A stretch of DNA of 57,720 nucleotides from JANNWF01 sp052390415 (GTDB taxonomy: Bacteria; Pseudomonadota; Gammaproteobacteria; Xanthomonadales; Xanthomonadaceae), in assembly GCA_052390415.1 (NCBI GenBank), contig JBQTGY010000076.1, forward strand, positions 1 through 57,720. Direction: 5' to 3'. Numbering within the stretch: position 1 is the stretch's first letter; every line of letters begins with the position of its first letter. Made by a program: the position numbers and the translations under genes. Under the pieces are notes generated by a model. The model had not been told where the DNA came from. It did not search any database and worked only from the letters and a program-made list of their open reading frames with translations. Of this stretch, positions 8,800 through 17,168 are shown one piece after another.

Positions 8800-9561
8800 A
8801 TGACTAGCTCCACCCCCCTGCTAGAACTCAAAGACATCGCCAAAGTCTTTTACACCGACGAAGTCGAAACCCACGCGCTGTCCGGCGTGCATCTGGACAT
8901 TCGCCGAGGGGAGTACATCTCCATCACCGGGCCATCGGGTTGTGGCAAGTCGACCTTGTTGTCGATCCTGGGCTTGCTGGATTCGCCGACCGGTGGTCAC
9001 TACCGGCTCAACGATGTACCGGTGGAAGCGATCAACGCAGCCGAGCGTGCGCGCATCCGCAACAAGGAGATTGGTTTCATTTTTCAGGCCTTCAATCTGA
9101 TCGGCGATCTCAGCGTGTTCGAGAACGTCGAATTGCCGCTGACCTATCGCGATGGTGTAAGCAAGGGTGAGCGGCGTGATCGTGTGCAGGCGGCGCTGGA
9201 ACGCGTCGGCATGGCGCATCGGCTCAAACATTTCCCGGCGCAGTTGTCGGGCGGTCAACAACAACGAGTCGCGGTCGCGCGGGCCTTGGTGGGAGCGCCA
9301 TCGATGCTGTTGGCGGATGAACCCACCGGCAATCTGGACTCCAAGAATGGCGAAGCGGTGATGGCGTTGCTGGATGAATTGCATAAGGCCGGCTCGACGA
9401 TCTGCATGGTCACCCACGACCCGCGTTACGCGGATTTCGCCCAGCGCAAGGTCTTCATGTTCGACGGCCGCGTGGTCGATGAAGACACCTTGCATCGTTT
9501 GCGTCAGGAAGAAGACTCGCGCCTCGACGCGCAGATATCGCGGGCGCGTTCGGCGGCTTAG
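8800..9561 (+). CDS. ABC transporter ATP-binding protein, MacB/LolD type (first of two)
   Basis: 253 residues with a complete nucleotide-binding domain: Walker A GPSGCGKST (44-52), Q-loop (FIFQAFNLIGDL), signature LSGGQQQRVAVARAL, Walker B MLLADEPTGNLDS and switch histidine (MVTHDPRY). The GNLDS D-loop and overall pattern place it with the MacB/LolD/FtsE group, whose partners are FtsX-type permeases that act on periplasmic substrates. It lies 60 bases before the first of four such permeases. The C-terminal ~25 residues (HRLRQEEDSRLDAQI..) are an extension beyond the core fold. Confidence 0.93.
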   Translation: MTSSTPLLELKDIAKVFYTDEVETHALSGVHLDIRRGEYISITGPSGCGKSTLLSILGLLDSPTGGHYRLNDVPVEAINAAERARIRNKEIGFIFQAFNLIGDLSVFENVELPLTYRDGVSKGERRDRVQAALERVGMAHRLKHFPAQLSGGQQQRVAVARALVGAPSMLLADEPTGNLDSKNGEAVMALLDELHKAGSTICMVTHDPRYADFAQRKVFMFDGRVVDEDTLHRLRQEEDSRLDAQISRARSAA

Positions 9562-9621
9562 CCGAGGCCCGCAGCAAGCTGCTTTGTGCGTCTCCGCCCT
9601 ACTCGCCAAAGGTCACCCGCC

Positions 9622-12090
9622 ATGTCCCGTAATCTGCTGACCGATCTCCGATACAGCCTGCGCGCGCTGCTGCTGCAGCCGGCTTTCAGCGTGGTGGCCG
9701 TGCTCACGCTGGCCTTGGGCATCGGTGCCAACACGGCGATTTTCTCGGTGCTGCACGGGCTGTTTCTGGCACCGCTGCCGTATCCCGATGGCGAACGTCT
9801 GGTCGATGTCTACAACACCTATCCGACCAGCAGCCTGCAGTACGCCGGTAGTTCGATTCCCGACTATCTGGATCGCCGCGAACAAGCCGAGGCGCTGGAC
9901 GATCTGGCCCTGTACACCGGCGGCAGCTTCAATCTGGCCGAAGCCGGTGCGCAGCCCGAACGTTTGGTGGGTCTGCGCGCCACGCCATCATTGTTCAGCA
10001 CCTTGATGGTGCCGGCCGCGTTGGGTGCTGTATTCAACGACGAGCATGCGGTGGTTGGTCAGGACAAGGTCGTCGTGCTCAGCCATGCGTTGTGGCGAAA
10101 TCGCTTCAATGCAGATCCGAACATCGTCGGTCGCGATCTGCGCTTGTCGGGGGCAACGTACCGGGTGCTCGGTGTGATGCCGGAACATTTTGCGTTTCCC
10201 GCGCGGGCCACTCAGTTGTGGGTGCCATTTGCGTTCACGCCCGAACAGCGTCTGGATGACGAGCGCGGCAATGAGTACTCGCAGACGATTGGTCGACTCA
10301 AGCCAGGCGCCACGGTCGAGCAGTTGAACGCGCAACTCGACGCCATCGTCGCCCGCAATGCCGAGCGCATTGCCGGTGTCGACGATCCGAGTGCGGCGGG
10401 CTTCGCGGCATTCTTGCGCGGCGGCAACTTCACCGGTCGCGCGCAATCGTTGCGCGAGCTGCAAGTGGGGGCGAACCGGCCGATGGTGATGTTGCTGCAA
10501 GCGGCAGTGGCCTTGGTGCTGTTGATCGCGGTGGCCAACGTCGCCAACCTGCTGCTGACGCGCATGACGGCGCGGCAGAAAGAACTTTCCCTGCGTAATG
10601 CACTGGGCGCGACTCGAGCACGGATTGCGAGACAATTGATCGCAGAGTCGCTGCTGTTGGCCCTGGCCGGCGGTTGCGCAGGAGCCTTGCTTGCCGTGGG
10701 CCTGATCGAACTGCTGCCGCTGGTCGGTTTCGAGAGTCTGCTCGCCAGTTATTCGATCAGTGTCGATTGGCGCGTGCTCGGATTTGCATTCGCCTTGAGC
10801 CTTGTGACCGGCGTGCTGGCAGCGCTGGTGCCGGTGGTCTCGCTGTACACCACGCGTATCAGCCAGGTCATCAACGATGCCGGTCGCCTGACAGGCGGTG
10901 GCCGCGTGGCGGCGTGGTCGCGCAACGTGTTGGTGGTGACGCAAGTGGCTTTGGCGACCACTCTGCTGGTGGGCGCGGGCCTGCTCCTGCGCAGCTTTGT
11001 CGGCTTGCAACAGGCCTCGCCTGGATTCGTCAGCGAGAATGTGTTGACCGCACTGGTATCGCTGCCAGAAGACAAGTATCCGGAAAGCTCGGCACGTGCT
11101 CGTCTGTATGACGAAGTGCTGCGGCAGGCGCGTGAGTTGCCCGGCATCGAGCAGGCCAGCTGGACCGCTGTATTGCCATTTTCCGGCAACAACTCGCAGG
11201 GTTCGTACGACATCGACGGCCAGCAGACCGACGATGCCACCGCTTCGCCGCACGGTCAGCAACGGCAGATTCACGAGGACTATTTCGACACCCTCCAAAT
11301 CCCCTTGCTCAAGGGCCGAGCCTTCAGCGTGGCCGATCAAGCCGACAGTGAGCCGGTGGTCATCATCGATGAGCTGTTGGCGAACAAGTATTTCGAGAAT
11401 GTCGAGCCCATCGGTCAGCGCATTCGCCGCGGTGACAGTCAGCCCTGGGCGACCGTGGTGGGTGTGGTGGCGACCGTCAAGACCCTGAATCTGCGCGACG
11501 ACGTGGGCAAGGAAACCTTGTACTGGCCACATCGCCAATTCGCGCCCAACTCCGGTGCGCTGCTGCTGCGCGGACCCGGCGCCGGCAACAGCGCGACCGC
11601 GCAAGGGCTGCGGCAGATCGTGCAGAACGTCGATCCCGAACAACCCGTGTTCAGCGTGATGTTGCTGGATCAGCGCATCGCCACCAGCCTCGATCAACAA
11701 CGTGCGCCGATGAGTCTGCTGGCCGGCTTTGCGGCCATCGCCTTGCTGCTGTCGGCCATCGGGATCTATGCCGTGTTGGCGTTTGCAGTCAGCCAACGCA
11801 CCGGCGAGCTGGGCGTGCGGATGGCGATTGGTGCCGGTCAGCGCCAGATCATTGGTCTGGTCATTCGCCACGGCGCGCGCTTGACGCTGCTGGGCTTGGC
11901 CATCGGCGTGGTGCTGGCCTTGCTGTTCGGGCAGCTGGGTCGAGCGCAGTTGTTTGGCGTCGCTGCTTACGATCCGCTTACCTTTGTGATCGTGCCGGTC
12001 TTTCTCGCCGCCGTCGCCCTGTTTGCCTGCTGGCTGCCGGCCAGCCGCGCGGCCCGCATCGATCCATTGGTCGCGCTGCGTCATGTCTAG
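9622..12090 (+). CDS. FtsX/MacB-like ABC permease 1 (ADOP-type, duplicated core)
   Basis: 822 residues. The architecture is MacB periplasmic core plus FtsX core, twice over. A first helix (FSVVAVLTLALGIGANTAIF) is followed by a periplasmic domain, then three helices around residues ~290-400 (VALVLLIAVANVANLLLTRM). A second single helix near 440, a second periplasmic domain and a final three-helix block (LLSAIGIYAVLAFAVSQRTG) complete it. It ends PLVALRHV. The signature GELGVRMAIGAG is the typical FtsX cytoplasmic loop. Its last codons overlap the ATG of a 30-codon relic frame. The ATG at 9622 is used because the N-terminus (SRNLLTDLRYSLRALLLQPA) then aligns with the other permeases. Confidence 0.9.
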   Translation: MSRNLLTDLRYSLRALLLQPAFSVVAVLTLALGIGANTAIFSVLHGLFLAPLPYPDGERLVDVYNTYPTSSLQYAGSSIPDYLDRREQAEALDDLALYTGGSFNLAEAGAQPERLVGLRATPSLFSTLMVPAALGAVFNDEHAVVGQDKVVVLSHALWRNRFNADPNIVGRDLRLSGATYRVLGVMPEHFAFPARATQLWVPFAFTPEQRLDDERGNEYSQTIGRLKPGATVEQLNAQLDAIVARNAERIAGVDDPSAAGFAAFLRGGNFTGRAQSLRELQVGANRPMVMLLQAAVALVLLIAVANVANLLLTRMTARQKELSLRNALGATRARIARQLIAESLLLALAGGCAGALLAVGLIELLPLVGFESLLASYSISVDWRVLGFAFALSLVTGVLAALVPVVSLYTTRISQVINDAGRLTGGGRVAAWSRNVLVVTQVALATTLLVGAGLLLRSFVGLQQASPGFVSENVLTALVSLPEDKYPESSARARLYDEVLRQARELPGIEQASWTAVLPFSGNNSQGSYDIDGQQTDDATASPHGQQRQIHEDYFDTLQIPLLKGRAFSVADQADSEPVVIIDELLANKYFENVEPIGQRIRRGDSQPWATVVGVVATVKTLNLRDDVGKETLYWPHRQFAPNSGALLLRGPGAGNSATAQGLRQIVQNVDPEQPVFSVMLLDQRIATSLDQQRAPMSLLAGFAAIALLLSAIGIYAVLAFAVSQRTGELGVRMAIGAGQRQIIGLVIRHGARLTLLGLAIGVVLALLFGQLGRAQLFGVAAYDPLTFVIVPVFLAAVALFACWLPASRAARIDPLVALRHV

Positions 12091-12175
12091 GCGCGCGGTC
12101 GCCGCATCCCCATTTGCCCTCGAACTGCACGGCGGCTTGGCAATCACGCCGACGGAGGCGCTGCGCTATGGCTAG
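12083..12175 (+). pseudogene. 30-codon remnant of a deleted permease gene
   Basis: The frame runs from ATG 12083 to TAG 12173-12175. Its start overlaps the stop of permease 1 by eight bases (ATGTCTAG) and its stop overlaps the start of permease 2 by eight (ATGGCTAG). The permease 2 / permease 3 junction has the same ATGACTAG overlap. The peptide ends TEALRYG, like the family ending AEALRHD of permease 2, and the DNA around that end matches over ~24 bp. The simplest reading is an in-frame internal deletion of a fifth permease that kept its first and last codons and hence the translational coupling. Product function is unlikely. Confidence 0.6.
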
Positions 12176-14606
12176 TCTCGGCAATTGGATTTCGCTCTTG
12201 CATGCGGAGTTTGGCTACGCCTTGCGCCACGTCGCCGCACGGCCCGCGTTCAGCGCCTTGGTTATCGGCGTGCTGGCGGTGGGATTGGGCGCAGTGCTGT
12301 TCATGTTGGCGGTGATCAACACCGTGCTGTGGCGGCCGATGCCATTTGCCGAGCCCGAACGTCTATTTCAGGCCGGCTTGGTCCCAGCCGACGCCAAGCC
12401 AGACACGCAGCGCTTCATGCCGATACGCGCCGGCGAACTCTTGCGTTGGCGCGCGGCGCTTGAGGACATGGCCGAACCAGCAGGTTTTGCGACCACCAGC
12501 GTCAACATGACCGATGTGGGACTACCCGAGCGGCACGATGCGGCGTGGATCACCGCATCGCTGTTTGCCGTGCTGGGCGAGAAGCCGCAGCTGGGACGCG
12601 CGCTGGTTACTGCGGACGAATTGCCCGGCGCGGCACCGGTCGCACTGTTGTCGGATGCGCTGTGGCGGCAGCGCTTCAACGCCGATCCGACAATTGTCGG
12701 TCGCACCCTGCGCATCGATGCACGCAACGTTGAAGTCGTTGGCGTGATGCAGCCGACCGTCAGCTTCCCGCGGCGTGCAAAGCTATGGTTGGCGACACCG
12801 CTGGCCGAGCACGGTCAAGCCGCCGAGCGTGAGTTGCTGGTAGTGCTGCGTGAGCACGCCGGTGTCGCGCCGGGTGCCGTCAGTCAGCGTTTGCAAGGCT
12901 GGTTTGATGATGCGAGCGCGCAAGCGCCGCAGCGCATGAGCGAGCGCGCCAGCGCGGTCGGCGTGCTTCCGCTCGACACCTTGTTCGTTGACCCGGCCTC
13001 GCGCAGCCTGCTGGGCTTCATGCTGTTGGCGGTGTGCCTGGTGCTGCTGATTGCCTGCTCCAATGTCGCCAATTTGATGCTCGGGCAAATTCAGAGTCGG
13101 CAACAGGAGCTGAGTTTGAGGCTGGCGCTCGGCGCGAGTCGCGCCCGCCTGCTGCTGGGCGTGATGCTGCAGGTGGGCGTGCTCAGCCTGATCGCCGCGG
13201 TGCTGGCGCTGGTCCTCACCCACTTTGGTCTGCAAGCATTTGCCTCCAAGCTCGGCGAAGTGGCCGCAGGTGGGCCACCGCTGTGGTGGGACTGGTCGAT
13301 CACGCCGGGGCTGATCGTCGCTGCCTTGGCTGCGAGTTTTCTCACCGCTGCCTTGGGCGGCGGCGTGCCGGCGCTGCGCAGCATCCTCAAGCGCGACAGC
13401 AACTTGCGCGCGCATGCTGCGGCGGGCAGTTTCAACTCCTTGGGCAAGCTGCTGGTGGCCGGTCAAGTCGCTTTCTCGCTGGTGCTGCTGTTGGCCACCG
13501 CCGTGATGCTGCAAACCCTGCATGCGCTGGATACCACCGAGCTTGGCCTGGACACCGACCGCATCCTGACCGCAAGGGTGTCGCTGGCCAATCCAGGTGT
13601 GCACGGCGCGTACGATCCGGCGCCGTATCAGACCTCGCTATTGCACGCGATCAGCGCCCAGCCGCAGGTGCAGGACGTGGCTATCAGCAGTGGGCTGCCT
13701 GGCGTGGGCGGTGCCTTCATCGGCGTGCTGGAACAGGGCGTCGAGCGACCCGTGCGAGGCCCTCCCAGCGCGATCTATGCCGCTGTCAGCACCGATTTCC
13801 TGTCGATGATGGGTGCACGCCTCGAACAGGGTCGCTGGTTTGTCAGCAGTGACCGTGCCGATTCTGCGCCCGTAGTGGTGGTCGACCAAACCTTTGTTGA
13901 GCAGCGATTGTGCGGCGGGCCTGCGCTTGGCAAACAGATCGAGTTGTTTGCCGGCGACAGCACGCGGATCGCCACGATTGTCGGGGTGCTGGCGGCGGTC
14001 CAGTTGGACGATCTGGAGCGCGATCCAGATCCATCGGTGTTCGCACCCTTTGTGCAAGACCCGCAGCGCAACTTCTACGTGGTGGTGCGCAGCATTGGTG
14101 AGCCGATGGCGCTGATGGCCGGCGTGCGCGAAGCAGCAGCCAGCGTCGATGCGGATACGCCGCTGTACTGGATTCGAGATTACGACCGCGCGCTGAACGA
14201 AGTCAGCTATGCCTCACGCATGCTGGTGCGCATGTTCACGCTGTTCGGCGCGCTCGCGCTGGTTCTTGCTGCCAGCGGTCTGTATGGGGTGATGGCGTAT
14301 AGCGTCAGCCGGCGCATTCGTGAGTTCGGAGTGCGCCGCGCGTTGGGCGCGCGCAATCCGGCGGTGATTCGCGACGTGTTGAGCAGCAACGCCATCCACC
14401 TTGGGGTCGGGCTCGCTTTGGGCTTGCTGCTTGGGGTGCCGTTTGCGCAGATGTTGGCGAGCACCGCGGGCGTTGCTGGCGTCAGTCCGTTGCTCACCGT
14501 GCTGCCGGCACTATTGGTGCTTGGCATGGCCGCAGCACTCGCTTCATGGCTGCCGGCGCGACGCGCGCTGGCGGTTGAACCTGCGGAGGCCCTGCGTCAT
14601 GACTAG
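12168..14606 (+). CDS. FtsX/MacB-like ABC permease 2 (ADOP-type)
   Basis: 812 residues from ATG 12168, with ggagg at 12154-12158 as ribosome site. It has the same duplicated layout as permease 1: helix 1 (FSALVIGVLAVGLGAVLFML), periplasmic domain, three helices near 290-410 (LVLLIACSNVANLMLGQI), a helix near 440 (LLVAGQVAFSLVLLLATAVM), a second periplasmic domain and a C-terminal three-helix block ending in PARRALAVEPAEALRHD. The loop REFGVRRALGARNP is the FtsX signature. It shares only moderate identity with its neighbours, so the duplications are old. It overlaps permease 3 by eight bases. Confidence 0.9.
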   Translation: MASLGNWISLLHAEFGYALRHVAARPAFSALVIGVLAVGLGAVLFMLAVINTVLWRPMPFAEPERLFQAGLVPADAKPDTQRFMPIRAGELLRWRAALEDMAEPAGFATTSVNMTDVGLPERHDAAWITASLFAVLGEKPQLGRALVTADELPGAAPVALLSDALWRQRFNADPTIVGRTLRIDARNVEVVGVMQPTVSFPRRAKLWLATPLAEHGQAAERELLVVLREHAGVAPGAVSQRLQGWFDDASAQAPQRMSERASAVGVLPLDTLFVDPASRSLLGFMLLAVCLVLLIACSNVANLMLGQIQSRQQELSLRLALGASRARLLLGVMLQVGVLSLIAAVLALVLTHFGLQAFASKLGEVAAGGPPLWWDWSITPGLIVAALAASFLTAALGGGVPALRSILKRDSNLRAHAAAGSFNSLGKLLVAGQVAFSLVLLLATAVMLQTLHALDTTELGLDTDRILTARVSLANPGVHGAYDPAPYQTSLLHAISAQPQVQDVAISSGLPGVGGAFIGVLEQGVERPVRGPPSAIYAAVSTDFLSMMGARLEQGRWFVSSDRADSAPVVVVDQTFVEQRLCGGPALGKQIELFAGDSTRIATIVGVLAAVQLDDLERDPDPSVFAPFVQDPQRNFYVVVRSIGEPMALMAGVREAAASVDADTPLYWIRDYDRALNEVSYASRMLVRMFTLFGALALVLAASGLYGVMAYSVSRRIREFGVRRALGARNPAVIRDVLSSNAIHLGVGLALGLLLGVPFAQMLASTAGVAGVSPLLTVLPALLVLGMAAALASWLPARRALAVEPAEALRHD

Positions 14607-17034
14607 TTTTTGGTTGGAACTGCGCCACGCCTGGCGCAGCATCGCCGCTCGCCCCGGCTTTTCGGCGCTGGCCGTGTTGGTGTTGGCGGCGGGTCTGGCG
14701 TCGGCCCTGTCCATCGCCAGTTTCATGAACACGCTGGTGCTGAATCCGCTGCCCTTCGCCAACGCCGAGCAGCTCTATCGGGCTGGCCTGTTGGATGACA
14801 ACGAGCCGCTCGACAGCCGTGACTACGATGAGTTGGGCAGTGAAGAAGTGCTCGACTGGGAAGGCTATCTCGAGCCCCTGGCGCAGTTCGGCGCGCACAC
14901 CACCGGCACCATCAATCTCAGCAGCGATGCGCGCAGCGAGCGCTACGCCGGCGGCATGTTCAGCGCGGGCTTGTTGCCCGCCCTGGGCGTGCAGCCGCTG
15001 CTGGGTCGCAATTTCAGCCCAGCGGATCAGACAAGTGGAGCGCCAGCGGTGCTGCTGATCAGCCACGCGATCTGGCAGCAGCGATTCAATGCTGACCCGC
15101 AGATCGTCGGCCGACAGGTGCGAGTCAACGCGGCACCAGCGACGGTCATCGGGGTGATGCCGCCCGACTTCAGCTTTCCCATGCGCGAGCAGTTGTGGAT
15201 GCCGGCGAAGCTTGAGCGTGGCGCGCTGGCGGTGGCCTGTTGTTTCGACACCGTGATCCGACCCAAGCCAGGTGTCACCACCGAGCAGATCGAACAGGCG
15301 CTGGCGCGCTGGCTGGCCGATGCGCGCGAGCGCGATCCGGTCGGCATGGCCGAACGCGCGCGCGCGGTGGGTTTCGATCACCTCAAGTACCGATTTGTTG
15401 ATCGCGAAACCATCGACCTGTTTGCGGTAATGGGCGTGGCGGTGGGGCTGGTCTTGCTGATCGCCTGCGCCAATGTGGCCAACCTGTTGCTCAGCAGTTT
15501 GCTGGCGCGGGAGCGCGAACTGGCGCTGCGCATGGCCTTGGGTGCCGGCCGCGGTCGCTTGCTGCTGGGCCTGCTGTTGCAGTCAGGTCTGCTCAGCCTG
15601 TTTGCATTGCTGCTGGCCCTGCCACTGGCTCAGCTTGGCGTCGATGCCGTGGTGGCTGATATGCGCTCCACGGTGGATGAAGGGCCACCGCACTGGATGG
15701 TGTTTGCGATCAATGGACGCATGGTCGGGATGGCAGCCTTGTGTGCCTTGGCGACGGCCCTGTTGAGCGGCCTGCTGCCCGCTCTGCATGCGGCCACCCG
15801 GCGCGATCTGAGCTTGCGTGGGCAGACCCACGGTGACGGCGGATTTGCCCGCATCAGCCAAGGGTTGATGGTGGCGCAGGTGGGATTCTCGCTGGCGGTG
15901 CTGATGACCACGCTGATGCTGGTGAAGACCGTGCGCACCTTGGAGGGCTTCGATCTGGGACTCGACACCGACAAGGTGTTGACCCTGCGGATCGGCTTGT
16001 TTGCCGAGCGTTTCAAGTCTGCTGCGGAGGTGCAGCGTTACGTGGACGACCTGCTGCTGGCGGTGCGTGCCGAGCCCAGCGTCGAGTCTGCTGCAATCAG
16101 CACCTCGATACCCGGCCTGATGGGCGGCAATGTGGATGCGCTCGAGTTGGGCGTGGCCAAGCCAGCCAGCGGTGTTCCCAGCCCGGGCTACAGCGCCATC
16201 GATCATGCGTTCCTGGCTGCGCTGCGTGCCGAGTTCGTCGCCGGACGTGATTTCACCCACGCCGATGGTCTCGACAGTGAATTGGTCGCGATTGTCGATC
16301 AGACCTTTGTTGATCGTCATTTCGGCGGTAACGAGCCGATTGGGCGGCGCATCGTGCTCGATCCCGGCGAGGATGCGGAGCGCACCGTGACCGTGGTGGG
16401 CGTGGTTCGCGCCATCCAGATGGACGACATCGATGACGCGCGCGAGGAATCCATCTTCGTTCCGTTTGCGCAGGAGCCGCAGCCGTTTTTCAGCCTGTTC
16501 GTGCGCACTCGCGGCGAGCCACTGGCGTTTGCTGGCCGCCTGAATGCGATCAGTCAGAAACTGGATGCCGACACGCCGCTGTATTGGGTGCGTGCATATG
16601 ACGATGTGTTGCGCGAGGCGATGATCGGACAGCAATTGCTGGCGCGCATGTTTACCTCGTTCGGTGTCATCGCCTTGCTGCTGGCGGCCGCAGGTTTATA
16701 CGGCGTGGTTGCTTTCAATGTCGGCCGCCGCACGCGCGAAATCGGCATTCGCCGCGCCTTGGGCGCGGACAACGCGAAGGTGTTGCGGGCGGTACTGATG
16801 CGTACCGGCGCACAGGTCGCGCTGGGCCTGTCGGTGGGCATGTTGATCGGCATCCCGTTCGCTAGCTTGCTCAGTCGGCAATTGGGCGTGGTCGGAGATG
16901 GCAATTCATTGGTCGATGTCTATGTGTGGCTGCCAGCCTTGCTGATGCTGACCGCCGCTGCGGCCGTGGCCAGTTGGTTGCCGGCCCGACGTGCGCTGTT
17001 GGTCGAGCCGAACCGCGCGCTGCGCTACGACTGA
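14599..17034 (+). CDS. FtsX/MacB-like ABC permease 3 (ADOP-type)
   Basis: 811 residues. ATG 14599 overlaps the upstream stop (ATGACTAG) and has ggagg at 14585-14589. N-terminus TSFWLELRHAWRSIAARPGF leads into helix 1 (LAVLVLAAGLASALSIASF). Two MacB-core/FtsX modules follow, with the family loops (LALRMALGAGRGRLLLG and REIGIRRALGADNAKVL) and the ending VEPNRALRYD. It is most similar to permease 2 in its N-terminal motif and in the LYWVRAYDDVLREA segment before the last helices (LYWIRDYDRALNEV in permease 2). As a permease without a fused ATPase it would pair with one of the two ATPases of the locus. Confidence 0.9.
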   Translation: MTSFWLELRHAWRSIAARPGFSALAVLVLAAGLASALSIASFMNTLVLNPLPFANAEQLYRAGLLDDNEPLDSRDYDELGSEEVLDWEGYLEPLAQFGAHTTGTINLSSDARSERYAGGMFSAGLLPALGVQPLLGRNFSPADQTSGAPAVLLISHAIWQQRFNADPQIVGRQVRVNAAPATVIGVMPPDFSFPMREQLWMPAKLERGALAVACCFDTVIRPKPGVTTEQIEQALARWLADARERDPVGMAERARAVGFDHLKYRFVDRETIDLFAVMGVAVGLVLLIACANVANLLLSSLLARERELALRMALGAGRGRLLLGLLLQSGLLSLFALLLALPLAQLGVDAVVADMRSTVDEGPPHWMVFAINGRMVGMAALCALATALLSGLLPALHAATRRDLSLRGQTHGDGGFARISQGLMVAQVGFSLAVLMTTLMLVKTVRTLEGFDLGLDTDKVLTLRIGLFAERFKSAAEVQRYVDDLLLAVRAEPSVESAAISTSIPGLMGGNVDALELGVAKPASGVPSPGYSAIDHAFLAALRAEFVAGRDFTHADGLDSELVAIVDQTFVDRHFGGNEPIGRRIVLDPGEDAERTVTVVGVVRAIQMDDIDDAREESIFVPFAQEPQPFFSLFVRTRGEPLAFAGRLNAISQKLDADTPLYWVRAYDDVLREAMIGQQLLARMFTSFGVIALLLAAAGLYGVVAFNVGRRTREIGIRRALGADNAKVLRAVLMRTGAQVALGLSVGMLIGIPFASLLSRQLGVVGDGNSLVDVYVWLPALLMLTAAAAVASWLPARRALLVEPNRALRYD

Positions 17035-17077
17035 TGGGTCATCGTTCACCATGAACACGAGCTCGATCATGGCACCG

Positions 17078-17143
17078 GTGGGAGCGGCGGAAGCCGCGAA
17101 TTGATTCAGTGACGCAGCGCATCGCGGCTTCCCCCGTTCCCAC
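17078..17143. repeat. Extragenic inverted repeat (gtgggagcggcggaagccgcg family)
   Basis: Left arm gtgggagcggcggaagccgc (17078-17097) and right arm gcggcttcccccgttcccac (17124-17143) are inverted with a ~26-bp loop. This is the short G/C-rich REP-type element found between genes of pseudomonads and xanthomonads. It separates permease 3 from permease 4, which therefore may not be translationally coupled. Confidence 0.75.
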
Positions 17144-17168
17144 AAAAGCAGTCAACCCAGGATCTTCC

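Noticed and set aside
9988..12147. A 719-codon antisense frame across permease 1
   Set aside because: It lies opposite a clearly coding permease, has Gln/His/Arg-rich shadow composition and no recognisable domain.
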